DNA from: CAZDBA01 sp964503615
GTDB lineage: Bacteria > Planctomycetota > Planctomycetia > Pirellulales > Pirellulaceae
Assembly: GCA_964503615.1 (NCBI GenBank)
Contig: CAZDBA010000028.1
Coordinates: 1 to 36,521 of the forward strand
DNA: 36,521 nt
Direction: 5' to 3'
Positions 25,014 through 32,890 of the stretch are shown here, one piece after another. The first letter of the stretch is position 1; every line of letters starts with the position of its first letter. Under the pieces are notes generated by a model. It ran no database searches. It had not been told where the DNA came from and saw only the letters and a list, made by a program, of their open reading frames with translations. Made by a program: the position numbers and the translations under genes.

Positions 25014-25817
25014 TTACTCGACGGTAATTCCGGTCACGTCTTCTTCGGCAGCAGGGAACTGAGGGTCCATCTCATCAATCTTACTTTTTAGTAACTCACT
25101 CACTACCAAATTTCGATACCATTTTTTGTCGGATGGAATTACGTGCCACGGCGCATGGTTCGTCGAGCATTTCTCCAAGGCAGCAGTATAAGCCTCTTGG
25201 TAGTCGGCCCATTTCAGTCGCTCTTTCAAATCGCCGGAATTGAATTTCCAGTTCGACTCTTTCTCGTCCACTCGGGCCTGCAATCGCTCTCGTTGAGTTT
25301 CCTTGCTGATGTGCAAAAAGCACTTAATAATTGTGGTTCCTGTTTGACTAAGCAATTTCTCAAAATCGTTGATTTGTTCGTAGTGCTTCTTCCAAACCTT
25401 TTCCGGTCGCAGTGAGTGAACACGGACAACCAGCACATCTTCGTAGTGAGAACGATTGAAGATCCCAATGTTGCCTTTGCGAGGCGCCGCTTTGTGGATT
25501 CGCCACAAAAAATCGTGATCAGCCTCTTCCTCGCTGGGTACTTTAAACGAAACCACCTGGCAGCTTCTCGGATTTACGCCTCGCATCACGGTGCGTATCG
25601 TGCCATCCTTGCCAGCCGTATCCATTCCTTGCAAAACCAGCAGAATTGATCGCTCGTTCTCGGCGTATAAGCGACGAAATTTGACGGCCATATCCTCCGC
25701 ATTTTTTTCGATCTGCTTGTAGGCAGACTTTTTGTCAAAATCTGTTTTGCCAGGGCCCGTTGGAATCTTACTCAAATCAACTTTGGAATCTGGCTTAATC
25801 GTGTAGTGCTTTGGCAT
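25014..25817 (-). CDS. ppk2: Polyphosphate kinase 2 family protein (PPK2)
   Basis: PPK2 enzymes move phosphate between polyphosphate and nucleotides. The 267-residue protein has the single-domain length. Its Walker A loop is LVLQGMDTAGKDGTIRTV (G64 to T73), the Walker B and lid region is IGIFNRSHYEDVLVVRV, and the lid basic residues lie in SKETQRERLQARVDEKE. LKWADYQEAYTAALEKCST and APWHVIPSDKKWYRN are strongly conserved family ends. Whether it makes ADP from AMP or ATP from ADP cannot be said from sequence. It starts at ATG 25817 and is divergent from apt; both act on adenine nucleotides, which makes shared control of the region plausible. Confidence 0.94.
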   Translation of the reverse strand: MPKHYTIKPDSKVDLSKIPTGPGKTDFDKKSAYKQIEKNAEDMAVKFRRLYAENERSILLVLQGMDTAGKDGTIRTVMRGVNPRSCQVVSFKVPSEEEADHDFLWRIHKAAPRKGNIGIFNRSHYEDVLVVRVHSLRPEKVWKKHYEQINDFEKLLSQTGTTIIKCFLHISKETQRERLQARVDEKESNWKFNSGDLKERLKWADYQEAYTAALEKCSTNHAPWHVIPSDKKWYRNLVVSELLKSKIDEMDPQFPAAEEDVTGITVE

Positions 25818-25954
25818 GGTTTCACTCTCTCGGGTACGACCTAGGCTAGTCTGATAGAACCGATCAGGTTATCCGCTTGCGATAGGAAAGTCCAGTTTGC
25901 TGCCGGTTCGTGATGAGGTCAGAATCCAGCGGTCTTAAATCGAATAGCCGCCTC

Positions 25955-25987
25955 TTCGCATCGGAGTGCCCAAGCCGTATACTTGGG
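25955..25987 (+). promoter_or_regulatory. Candidate apt promoter with overlapping dyad
   Basis: TTCGCA (25955-25960) and TATACT (25978-25983) are 17 bases apart, matching the vegetative -35/-10 consensus at 4 and 5 of 6 positions. CCCAAG-N7-CTTGGG (25969-25987) overlaps the -10 box and could be an operator. A start near 25990 would give a leader of about 60 bases for apt. Confidence 0.4.
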
Positions 25988-26048
25988 TTTGAACTACGGG
26001 AGATGACAATCTCTGCGCGACAACTTACCTTCCACATTTGGACTTTTC

Positions 26049-26582
26049 ATGGCTGACACCGCGTCAATCAACCTTGCGGACTATATTCGGGACGTTCCAG
26101 ACTTTCCGAAACCCGGAATCAATTTTAAGGATATCACTCCTTTGCTGGGAGACGCCTCCGCTTTTAAAGCTTGCATCGCTCGAATGGCTGAAGAGTTCAG
26201 AGACCAAAAGATCGACGTGATCACCGCAGCCGAAGCGCGTGGATTTATCTTTGCAGCGCCTTTAGCTTTGGAACTGGGAATCGGGTTCGTGCCAATTCGC
26301 AAACCAGGCAAGTTGCCTTTTGAAAAGAAGTCGTATAGTTACGAGTTGGAATACGGAACGGACACGCTTGAGATGCATGTCGACGGAATTCAACCGGGAC
26401 AGCGCGTGTTGGTTCTTGACGACTTGCTCGCGACTGGCGGTACTGTCGAAGCGTGTTGCAAAATGATCGAAGAGTGCGAAGCAACCATTGTTAGCTGTGC
26501 TTTCGTGATTGAGCTGACATTCCTGAACGGCGCAGAAAAACTGAAGCCCCATCCCATTTACAGCATGATCAAATACGACTAG
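26049..26582 (+). CDS. apt: Adenine phosphoribosyltransferase Apt
   Basis: Apt joins adenine to PRPP to give AMP in purine salvage. The 177-residue protein has the standard length. It opens with IRDVPDFPKPGINFKDITPLL, the classic Apt N-terminal signature; EARGFIFAAPLALELGIGFVPIRKPGKLP carries the flexible-loop and base-binding parts; VLVLDDLLATGGTVEA (120-135) is the PRPP-binding motif. It starts at ATG 26049, where a weak GGA lies nine bases upstream. A candidate promoter is at 25955 and a hairpin with T tract follows at 26605. Cytoplasmic. Confidence 0.96.
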   Translation: MADTASINLADYIRDVPDFPKPGINFKDITPLLGDASAFKACIARMAEEFRDQKIDVITAAEARGFIFAAPLALELGIGFVPIRKPGKLPFEKKSYSYELEYGTDTLEMHVDGIQPGQRVLVLDDLLATGGTVEACCKMIEECEATIVSCAFVIELTFLNGAEKLKPHPIYSMIKYD

Positions 26583-26604
26583 TTCGTCGAGATTGAAGAT
26601 TGGG

Positions 26605-26633
26605 GTAGCCGGAGTCGCCAGACTTCGGTTTTT
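26605..26633 (+). terminator. Intrinsic terminator of apt made from a GTAG-type REP (copy C)
   Basis: CCGGAGTC-GCCA-GACTTCGG (26609-26628) is an 8-base-pair hairpin with one G-U pair and a tetraloop, followed by TTTTTG. It lies 22 bases after the apt stop, a textbook intrinsic terminator. It begins with GTAG at 26605 and shares the TCGCCAGA core with the REP sequences at 17523 and 32730. Confidence 0.75.
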
Positions 26634-26641
26634 GTTGGCGG

Positions 26642-26666
26642 CCTGAATTCTGACGAATCGAGCTAC
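26642..26666 (-). repeat. GTAG-type REP sequence (copy D), inverted partner of copy C
   Basis: On the minus strand it reads GTAGCTCGATTCG-TCAGAATTC-AGG; it matches copy A at most positions of the GATTCGxCAGAATTC core. With copy C it makes an inverted pair that fills the 92-base gap between the convergent apt and STM4015-like genes. Confidence 0.6.
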
Positions 26667-26674
26667 GGTAAAAC

Positions 26675-27595
26675 TTACTCACTGACTGAAACGTATCGAT
26701 CTTCTACTGCCGCTGCGCCTTGGCCGCCTTCCAAGCTGACTCCGATTTCCAACTCTTCAAATTTGTCTGTAACAGCTTCTGACATATAATGGCTGTCGAG
26801 AATCAACCAGTCCAAGTGAGCAAGCTTCCCTGACTCAACCAACACGCTGCCGCCCTCGTCTCCAAGCGTTCCCAGCGAAAGGTCAAGGACTTTTAGTTGT
26901 GGCAGAATATCGGATTCAAGAATCGCTCCGGCAATTTCATCAGCAAAGGGTGCATTGCGAAGGCCAAGACGGTTTACCTTGGGGAATTTCCCCGCCGACA
27001 TCAGCGTCCGAGCGTTTTCGACAGTACAGTTTCCCCCGTAATCATCGTTGCCAAAATAGACTTCCAAATGTTCCAACGAAGGCAATTGAGAGTTGGCGAT
27101 CTGCGCGACAACGTCGGAGCCCAGACCACCGGTTTCGATAATCAAAGCCTTTAAATGGTCCAGTTTCAAACTCCCGAGCGATAAATCTATGGAGCCACGA
27201 ATACGAAGCATCTCCAGCTTGGGAAAAGCTTCAATTAGGGCCGACAGATCTGATTGATGAATCCACGAAATCTCGCATTCTTCCGCCGTAATGTCTCCCC
27301 AGAAAAGAGCTTTTAGGGAAGGTAACTGAGGGGCAGCGGCGATCAAAGTTTCGAGAATGTCTCCCGGAGGATTTTCGTACATCTCCTGGCCCCACGACCC
27401 AATCACCAACGCATCCAACTCTTCAGCGAGAGGATCTGCGACTAGTTGCAACAATTGTTGTTGCATCACTCCGTCTTCAGCGTCGTAATCTATAGCCAGC
27501 CGAGGAACATTTTTATCAACCGCTTTCAGTCCCTCCTCAGTGAAGTCGTAAATTAATTTATCGAAGAATTCCGTATCGTGTTTCCAAAATCCCAT
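26675..27595 (-). CDS. STM4015 family leucine-rich-repeat-like protein
   Basis: The ATG at 27595 is chosen because AGGA lies six bases upstream; the frame also has a TTG at 27610. The 306-residue protein matches by eye the STM4015 family of the Salmonella STM4011-STM4015 cluster: ALFWGDITAEECEISWIHQSDLS, LEMLRIRGS, LKALIIETGGLGSDVV, LEHLEVYFGNDDYGGN, LGLRNAPFADEIAGA, LKVLDLSLGTLGDEG and the RYVSVSE end. These repeating L-x-x-L phrases make it a ribonuclease-inhibitor-like LRR, suited to protein binding. Function in the cluster is not known. It is divergent, across 87 bases, from a TIGR02996-LRR gene, and its cluster partner STM4014 is two genes away. Confidence 0.85.
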   Translation of the reverse strand: MGFWKHDTEFFDKLIYDFTEEGLKAVDKNVPRLAIDYDAEDGVMQQQLLQLVADPLAEELDALVIGSWGQEMYENPPGDILETLIAAAPQLPSLKALFWGDITAEECEISWIHQSDLSALIEAFPKLEMLRIRGSIDLSLGSLKLDHLKALIIETGGLGSDVVAQIANSQLPSLEHLEVYFGNDDYGGNCTVENARTLMSAGKFPKVNRLGLRNAPFADEIAGAILESDILPQLKVLDLSLGTLGDEGGSVLVESGKLAHLDWLILDSHYMSEAVTDKFEELEIGVSLEGGQGAAAVEDRYVSVSE

Positions 27596-27621
27596 ATCTG
27601 TTCCTTTCAACTGCTGGCCTG

Positions 27622-27655
27622 ATTGCCGTTACAATAGTATCTAGATTGTAGCAAT
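27622..27655. promoter_or_regulatory. Candidate operator in the divergent STM4015/LRR promoter
   Basis: TACAAT (27630-27635) and ATTGTA (27645-27650) are a perfect dyad with a 9-base centre. It extends outward to ATTGC (27622-27626) and GCAAT (27651-27655) with three unpaired bases on the left. It is the dominant symmetric feature in the short gap between two divergent genes and could bind a dimeric regulator of both. Confidence 0.4.
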
Positions 27656-27682
27656 TTCTTAAACCGATTTAATGACGTCGAT

Positions 27683-28681
27683 ATGATTTTTGATGAAGCA
27701 TTTGCCAGTGAAGTTCGAGCCAATCCGGATGATGATATGGCTCGTCTCGTACTGGCAGATTTCCTTAGCGATTCCGGTGACCCGCTGGGACAGCTTATTC
27801 GATTGCAGTTGGAGTTGGTTGACTTCAAAGGTGCAGTCGAACAGAAGCTGGATTTGCAACGTCAAGAAGAATCACTGCTCAAGGAACATGGGGAACAGTG
27901 GTTGGAGCCGTTGCGAAACATGGGGGTGAAAGGTTGTAGCCTGCGATGTTTTCGTCGAGGTTTGGTTGAACGAATCAAAATATCGGTTAAAGACTTTGTT
28001 GATCATGCCGATGAGATCATAGCGATTTCTCCAGGGCTTCATATTCTGCAACTGACAGATTTAGAATTAGATTCATATCAACTGTTAACGCTCGCTCCAC
28101 AGATCAAAACGGTAGATCTAAGCAATAGTAAAATTGGTACGGCGGAGAACGCAAATGGGCTGCTGGGCTTCCGCGCTGATTGGATTGGTGATCTGGAGGG
28201 GCTAAATCTCGAATTCAATCGCTTAGCAAGTCGAGATCTCATTGATCTCTTTGCGGTTTCCAAGGGGAATTTAAAATCACTTCGTTTGGGGATGAATCAG
28301 ATATCAACAGTTGGTTTGGACTATATCATCGACGGCATTAGTTTTCCCCAGCTGGAAGAACTTTCACTGAATCTAAATCGAATTGATGTTGGCGCTGGCG
28401 AGTCTTTTTCACTTGCAAACGGTATCGTTAATTTGCGATCGCTTAATCTTGCGTCAAATCCACTCACGGACGATGGGATCGTTCCCCTATTGAATTCGCA
28501 CCACTTTCCCGAGCTTCGAAATCTAAATTTGCGAAACTGCAATCTCTCGGGGAACTGTACTCAATTGATCAATGAATCACAGCTGGTAAAACAGTTGGAG
28601 ACGATCGATTTACGAAACAACAACGATCAGATTTTCAACGGCTTGGACCCAGAGGTTTTGAAAAAGGCTGGGCGAATTTAG
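27683..28681 (+). CDS. TIGR02996-domain leucine-rich-repeat protein
   Basis: The 332-residue protein begins with FDEAFASEVRANPDDDMARL, then VLADFLSDSGDPLGQLIRLQ; this is the TIGR02996 repeat-companion domain, common in planctomycetes and myxobacteria. Residues about 105-325 are leucine-rich repeats of the ribonuclease-inhibitor type (LQLTDLELDSYQL, VDLSNSKIG, LEGLNLEFNRLAS, LKSLRLGMNQIS, LEELSLNLNRIDVG, LRSLNLASNPLTDDG, LRNLNLRNCNLSG). No catalytic motif, no signal peptide: a cytoplasmic binding protein. It lies between STM4015 and STM4014 homologues; the latter also ends in a TIGR02996-like segment, so all three probably work together. Confidence 0.86.
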   Translation: MIFDEAFASEVRANPDDDMARLVLADFLSDSGDPLGQLIRLQLELVDFKGAVEQKLDLQRQEESLLKEHGEQWLEPLRNMGVKGCSLRCFRRGLVERIKISVKDFVDHADEIIAISPGLHILQLTDLELDSYQLLTLAPQIKTVDLSNSKIGTAENANGLLGFRADWIGDLEGLNLEFNRLASRDLIDLFAVSKGNLKSLRLGMNQISTVGLDYIIDGISFPQLEELSLNLNRIDVGAGESFSLANGIVNLRSLNLASNPLTDDGIVPLLNSHHFPELRNLNLRNCNLSGNCTQLINESQLVKQLETIDLRNNNDQIFNGLDPEVLKKAGRI

Positions 28682-28727
28682 ACAACCGATTTTCAAGCAA
28701 AGCACGAAATTCGAATTCAGTTCATGC

Positions 28728-30416
28728 TCAAATTGCCACCCAAATTTCCAGAGCTTCGAAGATAAGCAACAAAGCGTCTTCGATCGAGTCTTGAACTCCA
28801 CAATGTTCATGGTTCGATTCACTGATGTTTTTCCAACAGCGATAACCCTTGTTTTCGCGCATGATCAAAGCGACGAACTGTCCACCGTAGGACAAGCCGA
28901 TTTGGGAAACAGAAAATGAACCTCCGTGGTTGGACATGGAGACTGGTTTCCATTGTGCACCACGCGCCATCAGGCGTTGGGCAAAGACAGCGGTTTTGAT
29001 TCCGCGTTCTTCAAGCCAATCAGCATAGATCATTCGCGACTCGATTGAGTTCTCTCCTGCGATCGAGCTGGCCAAAAGAACTTCTTCTGAAAACGAATCG
29101 GGATAATCACCCGATTCGATCTCGGCCTTGCCTTTTGCATACCACTCCAGATTCAACAGATCGTATCGCAGGGCAAGAAGGACCGGGGGCACATCAGCGG
29201 TGGAGGGAATGAAAGCTTCTTGGGTTTGGCGGATTTGTTCCAACTGGGCAGTGATTTCCGCTTCATAGGTCGAATAGCCATCGTGGCGAATCCCTGGCAG
29301 CAAATCTCCGAACGCGTTAATCTCCAGCACGTAGGGCCGCATGGTTGTTCGGTCCAGGCAAATGTCGACTCCGGCATAAAGCGAATTGGGGAACAAGTCT
29401 TTGGTTTTTTGACTCAGTTTTTCTATTTGCTGAATATCGATGCGGGGATCGTCCGGCCAGTCCGCTTCGCGTTGATTGCCCAAATGAAGATTGGTCATCG
29501 GGTAATCAGAAGAGCGGAGCACTCTATGTTTGCTTTCATCTCCAATCGCAACGTAACGCACATCAAAGTTTCGCCCGTCGATTTTCGCTTTGGGGATCCA
29601 GTCTTCGATTTGAACACCTTGCTGGATAAGCCAGTTAATCAGTGTGCGGATTTCGGACGAATCGGTATAGGTCCTGATGCGAAGAGAATTGTAAAACTCA
29701 ATTCCACCAGAAGAAGTAGCGGGAACCATCTCCATAGAAGTGATCGCTCGCTCATGCTGGCGAGTGACTTCCAACGCCACAACACCCGAGGCGGAGGAAC
29801 CATATGCGAGCTTGACGAACATCCGCTTACGGCCCGTCATACGCATTGTTTCCAAGAGCCTGTCATAGTCGCCGATTCCGTTATGAACCTGAGGCGTGGG
29901 AATACCAGCGTCGGAAAACAGAATTCCGCAAAGCCATTTATCAAACATCGTCGCAATATCTTTGGGTAAGTTCATAAATTGAACTTGCGGGCGACTCTCG
30001 GCGTACTCCTGAAGGCTGTGTAGAAAATACCGAAACCCGAGATACCATTGGCGAGGGCAAAGGATGCGGCCTTTTTGCGACGGTAAACCAGCCAGCTTGC
30101 CTGGGGTGATCATTTCAAAATTTCGTTCTGGAGCGTCGTTTGATAGACGATCCAAATGCTCATGGATTTGAGAAAACCCAAGCCCGATCAGCAGACGCTC
30201 AGTATCCTCATCTTCTCCCGGCGATTCGATGCGGATAACATATCGCTTTCTTGGTTGGTTGACTCCAAGCCTAACCAGGTTCAATTGGTTGTATTGAATA
30301 AGCTCACGATAGGGTACTACTTCCGCTTCCGGCTGACCCAATAACGATAACGCCTCCTGAAAATAAACAACTCGTCTACTGTTTGGGTTGCCAATGATAA
30401 TCCATTGCGTTTCCAT
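28728..30416 (-). CDS. STM4014 family ATP-grasp protein with C-terminal TIGR02996-like segment
   Basis: The ATG at 30416 is preferred to the GTG two codons earlier. The N-terminus (WIIIGNPNSRRVVYFQEALSLL) matches STM4014. Residues about 185-375 form an ATP-grasp domain: KRMFVKLAYGSSASGVVAL for the ATP lid, FDVRYVAIGDE, and PYVLEINAFGDLLPG with the metal-binding Glu and Asn. ATP-grasp enzymes activate a carboxylate and join it to an amine or thiol. Residues about 415-490 extend beyond the usual family end and contain SRMIYADWLEERGIKTAVFA, the TIGR02996 signature. This fusion links it to the neighbouring TIGR02996-LRR gene. Substrate unknown. The two genes are convergent, 46 bases apart. Confidence 0.83.
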   Translation of the reverse strand: METQWIIIGNPNSRRVVYFQEALSLLGQPEAEVVPYRELIQYNQLNLVRLGVNQPRKRYVIRIESPGEDEDTERLLIGLGFSQIHEHLDRLSNDAPERNFEMITPGKLAGLPSQKGRILCPRQWYLGFRYFLHSLQEYAESRPQVQFMNLPKDIATMFDKWLCGILFSDAGIPTPQVHNGIGDYDRLLETMRMTGRKRMFVKLAYGSSASGVVALEVTRQHERAITSMEMVPATSSGGIEFYNSLRIRTYTDSSEIRTLINWLIQQGVQIEDWIPKAKIDGRNFDVRYVAIGDESKHRVLRSSDYPMTNLHLGNQREADWPDDPRIDIQQIEKLSQKTKDLFPNSLYAGVDICLDRTTMRPYVLEINAFGDLLPGIRHDGYSTYEAEITAQLEQIRQTQEAFIPSTADVPPVLLALRYDLLNLEWYAKGKAEIESGDYPDSFSEEVLLASSIAGENSIESRMIYADWLEERGIKTAVFAQRLMARGAQWKPVSMSNHGGSFSVSQIGLSYGGQFVALIMRENKGYRCWKNISESNHEHCGVQDSIEDALLLIFEALEIWVAI

Positions 30417-30422
30417 ATTCAC

Positions 30423-30875
30423 ACTTCTCGAGATAGCAAAACCTCCGACACGATACGGAGCTTTTTTCCGGTCTTCAAGCGTCGCTATCGGTTTTCAAAA
30501 TTGTGAGATTAAATTGCACTGAGCAAAAACGGCTAAAAACCGGCTACTGTGACTTGTGATCACCAACAGACTGCTTAATGAGGATCAGTTGCCCTTACGC
30601 CGATACCGAGCCGGTTTAACCCTTTATTTTCCAAGCCGATAACGTTGACCGACAAGGATTGCGAGCTATAGTCCACCCTAGAAGTCTGCCGAAGAATTAC
30701 GACAAGTCAGTATTTTTTAAGCACTTATCTCCACTCGACTGACTTTGGTAGACCCAATTCATATTCCATTGGATTTCTCGAGCTTTTGCTCAACGTATTC
30801 TCGCCCTCCCGACAGAGTCCTTCTGGAAAGTGCGCGTTTTTCGAAATCCAAACAAGATTCGCGGACACCTAGTTA
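30423..30875. other. Divergent intergenic region between STM4014-like and SulP genes
   Basis: The 453 bases have no coding frame that I trust. A hairpin CTCCG-N8-CGGAG (30443-30460), flanked by a T run on each strand, lies in the leader of the STM4014-like gene and looks like an attenuator or terminator. A promoter candidate for the SulP gene is at 30645. Confidence 0.5.
30645..30672 (+). promoter_or_regulatory. Candidate sulP promoter
   Basis: TTGACC (30645-30650) and TATAGT (30667-30672) are separated by 16 bases, with five of six matches each to the vegetative consensus. The start of the SulP gene is 204 bases downstream, so the leader would be long. Confidence 0.45.
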
Positions 30876-32705
30876 ATGCTCAATTTTTTTCGCCACCGGT
30901 CCGGATCAGTCAAGAACGATTTGTTGTCCGGAATCACGGTCGCTCTTGCCCTTGTACCTGAAGCAATCGCTTTCGCCTTTATCGCCGGCCTGTCTCCGAT
31001 CATCGGTTTGTACTCAGCCTTTTTCATTGGATTGATTGCCGCCCTTTTTGGTGGTCGCCCGGGAATGATCTCGGGAGCGACCGGAGCGATGGCTGTTGTG
31101 GTGATCGCGTTAGTCCATGAGCATGGCGTTGAGTACCTGTTTCCAACTGTAATCCTGTGTGGGATCTTTCAAATCCTGATCGGAATTGCCCGATTGGGAA
31201 AGCTGATTCGGATGGTACCGCATTCGGTAATGCTGGGCTTTGTCAACGGATTGGCGATCGTAATCGGCATGGCTCAATTAGGCAGCTTTCAAACACTCGG
31301 AGCCGATAACAAATTAGTCTATCTTTCTGGCGCTCCGATGATCTGGATGATCTGTTTGGTCCTGTTGACGATGGGAATCATCTGGTTGCTTCCCAAAGTG
31401 ACTAGCGCTGTGCCCGCATCATTGGCTGCGATCGTTGTCGTGACCGTTATCTCACTGGGCGTTAACTACTCAGGCGATTCAAGTGACGAAGAAAACCAAA
31501 TTGCCACAGTCGCCGACATGCTGCGCACCAATTCTCTGGCCAAAAAGTCGGACCATCATGGGGCCGTTGCTGAAGAAGGGCCCTCAGAGGCCGGAGAGTC
31601 CCCAGTTTCCCACACGCAAGTCGCACTCACATTGCCCGCTTCAAGTTCAGATGATGCTGAAGCGAAACCAGCGGCTGATTCGACTTCAATTGATACAGAC
31701 ACAACTGCAGAGGTGGTCGCCGATGCCGAGCCAGAGGTTCAAGGAATCTCAGGTGAATTGCCACAGCTGTACTTTATGCAATACGCGATGGTTCCGTTCA
31801 ACTTGGAGACGCTTTGGATCATACTGCCTTTCGCTGTAATCTTGTGCGGTGTAGGTTTGATCGAGTCGCTAATGACTTTGACTTTGATCGACGAAATCAC
31901 CGAAACGCGCGGTCAAGGAAACAAGGAGTGTGTTGGCCAAGGAGCCGCGAATGTGCTTTGCGGACTGTTTGGAGGCATGGGCGGCTGTGCCATGATTGGG
32001 CAATCGTTGATTAACGTAAACTCGGGTGGACGTGGACGGCTGTCTGGAGTTACCGCCGCGGTTTGCTTGCTCCTGTTCATCCTGTTCCTGGCTCCCATCA
32101 TCGAACAGATTCCAATGGCCGCTTTGGTCGGTGTGATGTTCATGGTCGTGATCGGTACGTTCGAATGGGCTTCACTCAAGATGTTCCGCCGTATGCCCAA
32201 AAGCGACATGTTCGTGATGGTCTTCGTGGCCGGCTACACCGTTATTTTTCACAATCTGGCGTTGGCCGTTATCTTGGGCGTCATCATGGCGGCGTTGGTG
32301 TTCGCTTGGCAACACGCTACACATATTGGTGCCGACATCAAACACAATGAGTACGGTAGCAAGATCTATCAATTGCACGGCCCGCTATTTTTCGCGTCCG
32401 TGACCTCGTTCAAAGACATGTTTGACCCTTCTGCTGACCCCGACGATGTTGTGATCGACTTTTACTACTCTCGAGTCTACGATCAATCTGCGTTAGAGGC
32501 GATCAATGTGCTTGCCGAAAAATATGAGGCGCTGAACAAGCGTCTTCATTTGACCCACCTAAGTCCTGAGTGCAAATCACTATTGAAAAAAGCTGGCGAC
32601 ATGGTCGAGGTCAACGTTTCAGAAGACCCACACTACCACGTTGCAACCGACCGCCTTTCGTGGAAAGCCCAAGATCAAAAGACTCAAGGGCGTTTGGGCG
32701 CGTAG
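30876..32705 (+). CDS. SulP family anion transporter with STAS domain
   Basis: The 609-residue inner-membrane protein carries sulfate or bicarbonate. Signatures are GITVALALVPEAIAFAFIAG (19-38), the GATGAMAVVVIALV stretch and GGMGGCAMIGQSLINVNSGG (366-385). About ten or more helices span 15-475. Residues 495-590 are a short STAS domain (IYQLHGPLFFASV, VVIDFYYSRVYDQSAL), where the nucleotide-binding Asp/Ser pair usually lies. Unusual is a roughly 90-residue acidic, Ser/Ala/Pro-rich insert at about 200-292 between membrane segments. No carbonic anhydrase gene is next to it, so the substrate is open. It starts at ATG 30876 without a clear Shine-Dalgarno. Confidence 0.9.
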   Translation: MLNFFRHRSGSVKNDLLSGITVALALVPEAIAFAFIAGLSPIIGLYSAFFIGLIAALFGGRPGMISGATGAMAVVVIALVHEHGVEYLFPTVILCGIFQILIGIARLGKLIRMVPHSVMLGFVNGLAIVIGMAQLGSFQTLGADNKLVYLSGAPMIWMICLVLLTMGIIWLLPKVTSAVPASLAAIVVVTVISLGVNYSGDSSDEENQIATVADMLRTNSLAKKSDHHGAVAEEGPSEAGESPVSHTQVALTLPASSSDDAEAKPAADSTSIDTDTTAEVVADAEPEVQGISGELPQLYFMQYAMVPFNLETLWIILPFAVILCGVGLIESLMTLTLIDEITETRGQGNKECVGQGAANVLCGLFGGMGGCAMIGQSLINVNSGGRGRLSGVTAAVCLLLFILFLAPIIEQIPMAALVGVMFMVVIGTFEWASLKMFRRMPKSDMFVMVFVAGYTVIFHNLALAVILGVIMAALVFAWQHATHIGADIKHNEYGSKIYQLHGPLFFASVTSFKDMFDPSADPDDVVIDFYYSRVYDQSALEAINVLAEKYEALNKRLHLTHLSPECKSLLKKAGDMVEVNVSEDPHYHVATDRLSWKAQDQKTQGRLGA

Positions 32706-32729
32706 TTCAACTGCGAAAACGCCTTCACC

Positions 32730-32792
32730 GTAGTGGGATTCGCCAGAATTCCTTTTCCTGAAATGGATCAGACTTCAGGCGAAGTCCACTAC
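32730..32792. repeat. Inverted pair of GTAG-type REP sequences (copies A and B)
   Basis: Copy A (32730-32752, plus) reads GTAGTGGGATTC-GCCA-GAATTCC. Copy B (32770-32792, minus) reads GTAGTGGACTTC-GCCT-GAAGTCT, with a perfect 6-base stem. They face each other over 17 bases, the layout known from bacterial interspersed mosaic elements. They lie between the stops of the convergent SulP and lipoprotein genes. Confidence 0.75.
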
Positions 32793-32872
32793 AGGTTTTG
32801 GAATGAGACAAGTGAAGAAACACTCATCGGCTCTGATCTACCTAATCAGGAATCGAGCCGTATTAAGTGGCA

Positions 32873-32887
32873 GCTCTACTTTAGAGC
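32873..32887 (-). terminator. Small hairpin after the lipoprotein gene
   Basis: GCTCTA-CTT-TAGAGC is a perfect 6-base-pair stem with a 3-base loop, three bases beyond the lipoprotein stop. No T run follows, so it is a weak terminator at best. Confidence 0.25.
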
Positions 32888-32890
32888 AAT

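Noticed and set aside
29220..29969. A plus-strand frame of 249 codons opposite the STM4014-like gene
   Set aside because: Antisense shadow of a well-supported ATP-grasp gene; no start signal and no domain.
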